A DNA stretch of 64,000 nt, taken from assembly GCF_001641265.1 (NCBI RefSeq), contig NW_020167527.1, positions 620,001 to 684,000 of the forward strand. Reading direction: 5' to 3'. A program made the translations under genes and the position numbers. The stretch comes from Pseudogymnoascus destructans (taxonomy: Eukaryota > Ascomycota > Leotiomycetes > Thelebolales > Thelebolaceae). Under the pieces are notes generated by a model, which did no database searches, had not been told where the DNA came from, and was given only the letters and a program-made list of their open reading frames with translations. Of the stretch, positions 58,255-64,000 are shown piece by piece (the stretch's first letter is position 1; every line of letters starts with the position of its first letter).

Positions 58255-58785
58255 AAAATCATTTGTTGTTTGGATGTGGGCATATCCTGCTCTAATACCA
58301 TATTTCGCAACTGTGTTTCGTACAAGGGAAAACCACTCTTGAATTATCTTAGGATCTTCACATTTTGCTCGTTTGTAATCGTACTTCTGCTAAAACCTTG
58401 CTTTAATTTCCGTACGACGTTAATAGAGCTAGTAGTCTAGTTCTTCCTAACAGGGCTCTCGCCTCGTTCGGAGAGTAGTAGTAGGTCTGCCATTTCTTGC
58501 ACAGCTTACGGCTAGGGCGAAAATCCACGCAAATCTAGGTCGAGGATGTACTAAACAAGAGCTGACTCTTCGTAGGGAGTCAATTTTCTTGAGTTAGGGG
58601 TAGAGTCACGTCGGGAAGCTACTCCATTCATTCATTCGCTCTTGTAAGGTTGAATAAGGGATATGGTACGACATTGCGCCTGCTCAAATACTTTGAATAT
58701 GCCCTTCCTTAATTGATTGGATAGCTAGAAGTATTCTACCCTCCTGATTAGAGGATTTAGCTTGTGTTAGGCGCAGCATGTTGAC
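58255..58785 (-). pseudogene. N-terminal relic of a pogo-type transposase
   Basis: Minus-strand reading starts MLRLTQAKSSNQEGRILLAI near 58785. It continues LTPYEESALV-YILDLDLRGF (stops interposed), QEMADLLL, RRTEIKARF and QKYDYKRAKCEDPKIIQEWF, VRNTVAKYGIR. These parallel SNLEESVLVQYILDLAAKGF and QRKYDYQRAKCKDPEVIRGW of the intact transposase at 31674. The DDE domain is missing. Confidence 0.8.
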
Positions 58786-58872
58786 TTTTGGTAAGTTGAC
58801 GCGTTATTAGTGTTTTGGTGACCGGTTCGCTCGTGAAATACGTTAGAAGACATGAGTATTCTGATCTCCCCC

Positions 58873-61086
58873 TCAGTGAGTAGAAACCTCACTATTCTGC
58901 CTCATTCTTCTTATATACCCCTTGTCGGCAGTATCTCTTTGTGTCATCTCACCACCATTAATCTCCCTCAAATATTCCTCTAGGTGGACTGACTCCGCAA
59001 TCAATCGGTCAGCTCCTTCGTACAGCTTCTCTACTTCGACATCTAAATCCTTCGCCACATCGAGGAGCTTCAGCGTTGACTTTTCGTCTTGTTCTTGATC
59101 AGCCCTTATTCTTGTTTCCTCTGCTTCCTTGTGCATGGCACGCGCATCTGCCAAGATGCGCTCTGCCTCCCTTCCCAAGTGCTCACGCTTTTCCTGAACC
59201 TTTATGACTTCCCCTGGAGACCTCGGCGTGTCGTGCGACAATGGATTGAAGCCTACACCTGGGAATCTGCCTGGCATTTGCATGCCAGGAGGGCCCTTTG
59301 GAAACCCTGGAATAGAAGGTATATTGTGCATGCCAGATGGGCCATTTGGAAGCCCTGGAATAGAAGGCATGTTGCGCATGCCAGGAGGCCCATTTGGAAA
59401 TCCTGGAATGGAACCGCCGTTCTGTATGAACCCTATTTCGAGAGGTGCATACCCATCATACTCCGTCGCAGTCGCCTTATCCTTGCCCTTCCCCCGGCTC
59501 CTTCTCGCCGCCCTCTCCTCCCTTCTCCTCTGCTTTGCTTGGGATCTAAGCTCTTTTCGCTGTTTCCTCCTTTCTTTCCTTATTGACTTCCTCCTCATTG
59601 CCCTGCTCTTCTTCAGCTCCTCGAACGCCTTTGTCAATGCCCTGAGCTCTGCTTTTAGTTCGGTAAGCTCCTGCCCTTCCGGTTTCCTTGCATGTTTAGC
59701 CAATTTAATGTCTCCCTTGAGAGTTTTGACGCTTTCCTTGCTAACTGGTTGCTCGGGATGGTTGAGCCATTCCATCAGACTCTGTTTGACGACATGCAGC
59801 TGATTTGGTTTTAAATCACTAACATCAGGTAAGCCTCCCTCCGAGTCTTCGGTTCCCACCGTATCATCGCTAGATGAACTGTGCGAGCTGATTGACCTCG
59901 ATCTATCACGACCATTCTTATGCCCTCCATCCTTCATGTTTCGCCCTCGCTCAGTGTATGGGTTTGGTGGCGCTGGACTAGAGCTATTGGTATTTCCAAA
60001 AGTCATACCCCCAAGTTTGAACCCGTCATTATTGGCGACAAGCATATTCCCGATGCGAAATCCGGATTTATCTGCAACCATAGCTCCAAGTCGGAAGCCT
60101 TCATTCCCTGCGGACATCACTCTCCCAACATGAAAGCCGGAGGCATCTGCACATACGAAACCGCCACGGCGGCCAAAACCCCTAAACCCGCCCCGTAGGG
60201 TGGCTCCACATCCACCTCTGTCAAATCCATCACGTCCTCGCCGGCCACGTCCGTGTCCGTCTCCGAATCCGTGTCTGCCTCTCCGTCCCGGTCCCTGAGG
60301 GCCCCAACCCCATCCCCTCTGTTCTCGTTCCCCGCCCACACTATCACGATCCGAGGCCGTTTCCGAACCTGCAGTCTGCCATCCCGGCCTGGAGGGCATC
60401 GACCTCGTAGCCGGTTGCTCTGTGGTAGTCCTTGGCGGAAGAGCCGGCGGATCCGGTTCGCTCACATTAGCTAAAACGCGGACCCCTCTAGGTCCAAAAA
60501 ATCCAGTATTCCACTCCAAGACCACAGCTGCGATATCATCTTCCGGAGGTCCTGATAGATCGACTTTGGAGGGCTGGAGGCTATTTAGCTGTGCATCAAC
60601 TGCAGATAAGTCCGATTCGCCTTCTGGCGAAATAGTAAGCCCATGCATACGTCTATCGAGAACTTCTGCCTTCATTTTCTCGTTCGCCACGAGCCCATTT
60701 GACTGATCGATATGGTGGGGGATGGCATAGTTTATAAATGTCGCCCAATCCTGAGTTGTAATATCTAAATCTGCGAATTCGGGGATATAAGGCAAGTCGT
60801 CTGGTGTGCTCGCGGGCCCTACGACGATCTCATAGGAAATGGGACGTCTGGGAACCCTCCGTGGGGGCGGGCGGCTTTCAAAGTATAGGCGGGCGGCTGA
60901 CGCATAAGAGTCGTTATTCACAGACTCGGCTGGAGTATAAATGACTGAGTTGTTAGTCGAAGCTTGAGAGGCATCATCGGTTTGAGTGGTCGAGCGGCTT
61001 AGGTCAGGAGGAGCGCTCAAAGGCGAGCGGACGGAGCTCGAATAAATGTCCGTTTCACTGTAGGGAGGAGGGGGTACGTTGTCCAT
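58873..61086 (-). CDS. Large low-complexity protein with two repeat arrays, function unknown
   Basis: Single-exon frame of 737 residues starting MDNVPPPPYSETDIYSSS. Order of parts: a Ser/Thr-rich N-terminus; a conserved-looking stretch ISYEIVVGPASTPDDLPYIP, DLDITTQDWATFINYAIPHH; an Arg/Gly-rich segment (GRRGRHGFGDGHGRGRRGRD). Next come four GF-x-(V/L/I)-G-x-M repeats of about 13 residues (GFHVGRVM, GFRLGAMV, GFRIGNML, GFKLGGMT). A basic coiled region (KAFEELKKSRAMRRKSIRKE) follows, then three to four collagen-like repeats (SIPGFPNGPPGM and variants), and a C-terminal helix (REHLGREAERILADARAMHK). No transmembrane segment or catalytic motif is visible. I do not recognise a named family. An uninterrupted frame this long supports a real gene. 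Confidence 0.78.
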   Translation of the reverse strand: MDNVPPPPYSETDIYSSSVRSPLSAPPDLSRSTTQTDDASQASTNNSVIYTPAESVNNDSYASAARLYFESRPPPRRVPRRPISYEIVVGPASTPDDLPYIPEFADLDITTQDWATFINYAIPHHIDQSNGLVANEKMKAEVLDRRMHGLTISPEGESDLSAVDAQLNSLQPSKVDLSGPPEDDIAAVVLEWNTGFFGPRGVRVLANVSEPDPPALPPRTTTEQPATRSMPSRPGWQTAGSETASDRDSVGGEREQRGWGWGPQGPGRRGRHGFGDGHGRGRRGRDGFDRGGCGATLRGGFRGFGRRGGFVCADASGFHVGRVMSAGNEGFRLGAMVADKSGFRIGNMLVANNDGFKLGGMTFGNTNSSSPAPPNPYTERGRNMKDGGHKNGRDRSRSISSHSSSSDDTVGTEDSEGGLPDVSDLKPNQLHVVKQSLMEWLNHPEQPVSKESVKTLKGDIKLAKHARKPEGQELTELKAELRALTKAFEELKKSRAMRRKSIRKERRKQRKELRSQAKQRRREERAARRSRGKGKDKATATEYDGYAPLEIGFIQNGGSIPGFPNGPPGMRNMPSIPGLPNGPSGMHNIPSIPGFPKGPPGMQMPGRFPGVGFNPLSHDTPRSPGEVIKVQEKREHLGREAERILADARAMHKEAEETRIRADQEQDEKSTLKLLDVAKDLDVEVEKLYEGADRLIAESVHLEEYLREINGGEMTQRDTADKGYIRRMRQNSEVSTH

Positions 61087-61596
61087 GGCTGGAAGTGTAC
61101 CAAAGCACTGCTTATGTGGTAGTAAATAGGTGATAGATAAGCTGACAATAGGTGTCGAGGCAAGAAGAAAGGACCAACTGCTGCGTCGATGTCGACTGAC
61201 GGTTCAAGATTTAGAGCATCACCAAAGGATCACGGCAGCGAAGAATCCAAAGTCTTGCACGTTGTCGCATTACTTCAGAGCTGAATTATCTATTTGAGCG
61301 GGGAAAGTCCTTTGCCGCTCCTGGATGTCACAGGGATGTGCAAGGCTGAGCCAACGCGGCCCTACCTAGCTACCCAACCATAGCTTAGTGACAGATGTCA
61401 AGAAGCGGCGCTATTCTGGCTTACGCGTTTCCCACGGGATATGCAACCTAAACAGAGACTGGCGAACAAGTTAATTGTCGTGCGGCAGAAACAAGCCTTA
61501 CGAAGCGCATATCTATCCTGAAGAGATGACGGCGAGGCCGCGTGTCGCCGATCGCTGAAATGTTTTGACAGCTCGTTTTTGGTCGTTTTCAGTCCC
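61087..61596. other. Spacer between GCD7 and the 737-residue gene
   Basis: 510 bp in tandem arrangement (both genes on the minus strand). It contains the promoter of the downstream gene. No gene seen. Confidence 0.5.
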
Positions 61597-63129
61597 TCAA
61601 AATCGAACTTGCGGGTTGTGGAAGTTTGTATCCTCGGGCTTATAATGATCCGCCACGATTCTGTAGAGATATGATGGTGCGTGTGCCCCACTATAGAATG
61701 TTAATACGGGGGAATTTATGTTGAGACTTCGACAACAAAATGGTTGAACTTACAGGTTGGTGATGTAAAGGTCAACAAGCTCCGGAGGGACATAATCAAA
61801 GAGTGGGTTCTCGACGTCCATCTTCTCCACAAAGCCACCGTCCTCGTAGGTGATAATCTTCGACGGGTCGCCATATTCGATCAGTGATTCGAACTCATAA
61901 GGATACTGGGGGCTAAGCTTATAAACACCAGATACCACAATGACGGGTGTCCTGTGCTTGTTGGCGGCTTTGGCGATAATGCGAGCTCCAGATGCCGCAA
62001 CTAAACCGCCGTTGGCAATAACTGCATGTGTCGCCAGAATCACCTTGTTCACTCGCGACATGATCGCGAAGACGGACGAATCTGTGATCAGGACCACGGT
62101 AAGGCCTGCTGCTGTTAATGACTTTTGGAACTGCTCGAGGCCCAGTTCATCCTCCTCGTCGTCATGTGGAGTTAGCACACCCATAGCAGCACTATGCGTC
62201 TGCTCATGATCATTAGGATATGATTCTGCAACGATAACCGTAAACTTGCGCTTTGCTGCCGCTTTGAGAAGAAACTGGTGTACCGTCTGTGACGATGTAT
62301 GTGTGAGGATAATCTCGTTGGAGTGGATGTACTCGTGGGCATAACTCGCAATTCGCTCGTCGGATTGGAGAAGTTCGTCGATGATCTCGTTGATGCCGTC
62401 ACAAATCTCCGATTTTAGGTCCCGAGTGCTAGTTGCAATCCTCCTTGAAAGCGCTGCTGCATCGACGCCTTTGTCGTTCGGTGGTGGCACTCCTGGGGGT
62501 GTAGGGTCCTCGAACGGAGTAGCTGAGAGGAGGCTGAACATCGACTGGACAGCAGGGACTCCGCCCGCTACTGCGTATGATGTATGGGAAGTCATGAGAG
62601 ACGGCCTCGCGTGCTGGTCAAACGGGTTTCTTGCTGGCGCTGAGTCGGCAGTAGATGGTCGCGGGTGGCTCAATGCTGGGGGGGCGTGCATTCGATTTGG
62701 CGTCACAGAACCAGCATCGCTGCTGACGTCTTCATTTCTCTCTTCCAGAATTTCATCCCTGATCAGACCCAATACACGTCGGACAATGTTGCCCACCACC
62801 ATCTCTCTTGGCTGGGCTTCCATGAGCCTTTGTCCCACATCCTGTATGCGTCGAATAAGATCCTCTGCATCTCTCCATTTCAAGCTTGATACGACTCGGC
62901 GCAATAGTTTTGCCGTCGCGACGGCACATGGCCTCGAGTTCCTAATTTGTCTTTGTTTGAGGAGTCTGAGGGTGAATCAGTATGTGTTCGCAACGCGACA
63001 AAAGTTTGCGAGGCCAACTAACGAGACGAGCAGCTCAATGCATGATTCCACAGGATGATACTCCTTGTCCTTGAGATATGCTAGAAATGTTGACAGGGTT
63101 GGCGTGTAGCCAGCTTGAGAAGGCGCCAT
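61597..63129 (-). CDS. GCD7: Translation initiation factor eIF2B subunit beta
   Basis: Predicted 470 residues from exons 63129-63023, 62965-61754 and 61690-61597. It starts MAPSQAGYTPTLSTFLAYLK. Splicing joins ELLVS to LLKQRQIRNSRPCAVATAKL. A fungal linker (residues about 110-190) is Pro/Ser-rich. The Rossmann-like C-terminal domain contains NEIILTHTSSQTVHQFLLKA, FTVIVAESYPNDHEQTHSAA, LITDSSVFAIMSRVNKVILA, THAVIANGGLVAASGARIIA and PELVDLYITNL. The last exon completes it as GAHAPSYLYRIVADHYKPED. Known role: regulatory subunit of the guanine-nucleotide exchange factor for eIF2, target of the integrated stress response. Ending the gene at the stop next to the donor would lose the conserved tail, so the third exon is well supported. 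Confidence 0.95.
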
Positions 63130-63819
63130 TGTCGCGCGGGGGCGGGGGGTTGGCTTCGTTCGTTTTATGAGGCTATTGAAATGTGCGACTCTTTCGCTTT
63201 TGAAGTTGAGTTTGTGGGCAGTGAATTGCAACTAGGTAGATCTTAAATGCGTATTTCTCTATGCCGTGACAGTATGCGTGGAGGTCGAAGAAAATAAAAG
63301 GCGCAAGTTATAAGGCTATTATTTGCAGTTAAGTGAGGCTGGAAGTTGCTCATCGCTCCAATGTTCGGAAAATGTTCCGGGGACGACGGTACAAGGGTTC
63401 CGGCGAAGCTCGGGCCGTGGATGCCAACTCCAACCCAACCACCGTCATCAACAGTACGAAGAAGTTCAACAACTCAACGCGAAAGGGACTTGTTTCGTGG
63501 CCGTCAAATCCGCGGATTTATAGGTAAGAGCAATATTGTACTTTCTGTCGCCTTTGTTTGCCGTTCGCATCCAGCGTTGCTGCAGCAAAAGCAGACGGGA
63601 CCATTGTAAGATTACGACAACTGCGACAGTCGCATTCGACAACCTGCTACAATAGAGTAGTCGCAAGAAGAAAGGTATCCCCTACGACACAAGGCTGCCT
63701 GCAAAACGGAAACGTGGTCTTTCACTTCCATAGACATCTTCTACCAGCGCCTCGCTGCCTCAAACGCGACACCCTTTGACTCGCCAACGCCACCTCTCAT
63801 TTATGGCTTGGATACGAAG
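63130..63819. other. Divergent region upstream of GCD7
   Basis: 690 bp between GCD7 and the next start codon. Three overlapping + strand frames at 63.32-63.78 kb have no recognisable similarity. A GTAAGAG donor near 63522 could mark a 5' leader intron of the gene that begins at 63820. Confidence 0.4.
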
Positions 63820-64000
63820 ATGAACTCCCTCAACATCCTATCGGCGCGGGTTTCGCCGCCGCCTCCGCGAAGCAACTCTTATGGCAGCTCCCTAAGCCTA
63901 GCCGGAAACGCGCCAATACAACCAAGAAGTCTTGCCGAGGATGCGGTAGACGAACACCAGGAAGAGGATGGCGCGGCAGAGGCAGGGGAAGAAACCTCCA
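63820..64000 (+). CDS. 5' end of an unidentified gene, cut by window end
   Basis: Open frame of 60 codons from ATG at 63820 to the end, starting MNSLNILSARVSPPPPRSNS and continuing with an acidic stretch (DEHQEEDGAAEAGEE). It looks like a disordered N-terminus. Too short to identify, and the start codon is a guess based on the first long open frame. Confidence 0.5.
   Translation, partial: MNSLNILSARVSPPPPRSNSYGSSLSLAGNAPIQPRSLAEDAVDEHQEEDGAAEAGEETS

Noticed and set aside
63323..63523. Three overlapping + strand frames as a small gene
   Set aside because: No recognisable protein. They may be part of a 5' leader. Left as intergenic.

Overview
The window reads as nuclear DNA of a filamentous ascomycete (Pezizomycotina-like). 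Genes carry short spliceosomal introns of about 45-60 bp with GT..AG ends and CTAAC/CTAAT-like branch sites. The recognised housekeeping proteins are fungal (Vfa1, Yvh1, Ndc1, Pep12, Ufd2, Hlj1, Aim19, Siw14, Rae1, Ect1, Gcd7). The mobile elements (Fot1/pogo, Tc1, hAT, Ty3/gypsy chromovirus) are typical of such genomes. Exon boundaries were placed by hand from reading frame, splice sites and family homology, and every multi-exon model given here closes in frame.

Layout. 0.3-5.4 kb: VFA1 (+) and a C2H2 zinc-finger gene (-). 5.4-10.9 kb: no gene seen, but tandem repeats and an inverted repeat. 10.9-23.5 kb: compact gene block with YVH1 (+), NDC1 (-), PEP12 (+), UFD2 (-), HLJ1 (-), AIM19 (+), SIW14-like (-). 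24.3-34.4 kb: a nested transposon island made of a split Tc1 relic, solo LTRs, a Ginger-like integrase transposon with long terminal inverted repeats (TIRs), an apparently intact Fot1/pogo transposon inside it, and a pogo relic. An inverted repeat at about 24.33 and 34.43 kb brackets the whole island. 34.7-42.3 kb: RAE1 (-), an unnamed conserved gene (-), ECT1 (+), a DUF1761-type membrane protein (-). 43.9-58.8 kb: a second, more decayed island with chromovirus fragments and LTRs, three hAT relics, a truncated GH18 chitinase gene, a small kinase-like gene and another pogo relic. 58.9-64 kb: a 737-residue low-complexity protein (-), GCD7 (-) and the start of a further gene (+).

The host genes are unrelated housekeeping functions: ESCRT recycling, ribosome maturation, nuclear pore and mRNA export, endosomal fusion, ubiquitin chain elongation, ER co-chaperone, inositol-phosphate metabolism, phosphatidylethanolamine synthesis and translation initiation. 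They do not form a pathway cluster. The most informative part is the transposon stratigraphy. Target-site duplications (TSDs) of the expected length mark several insertions (GTGTG, GAGTT, AACCA and CAACG for LTRs, CATA for the Ginger-like element, TA for the pogo element), so the order of insertion can be read directly. No tRNA, rRNA or CRISPR array was recognised.
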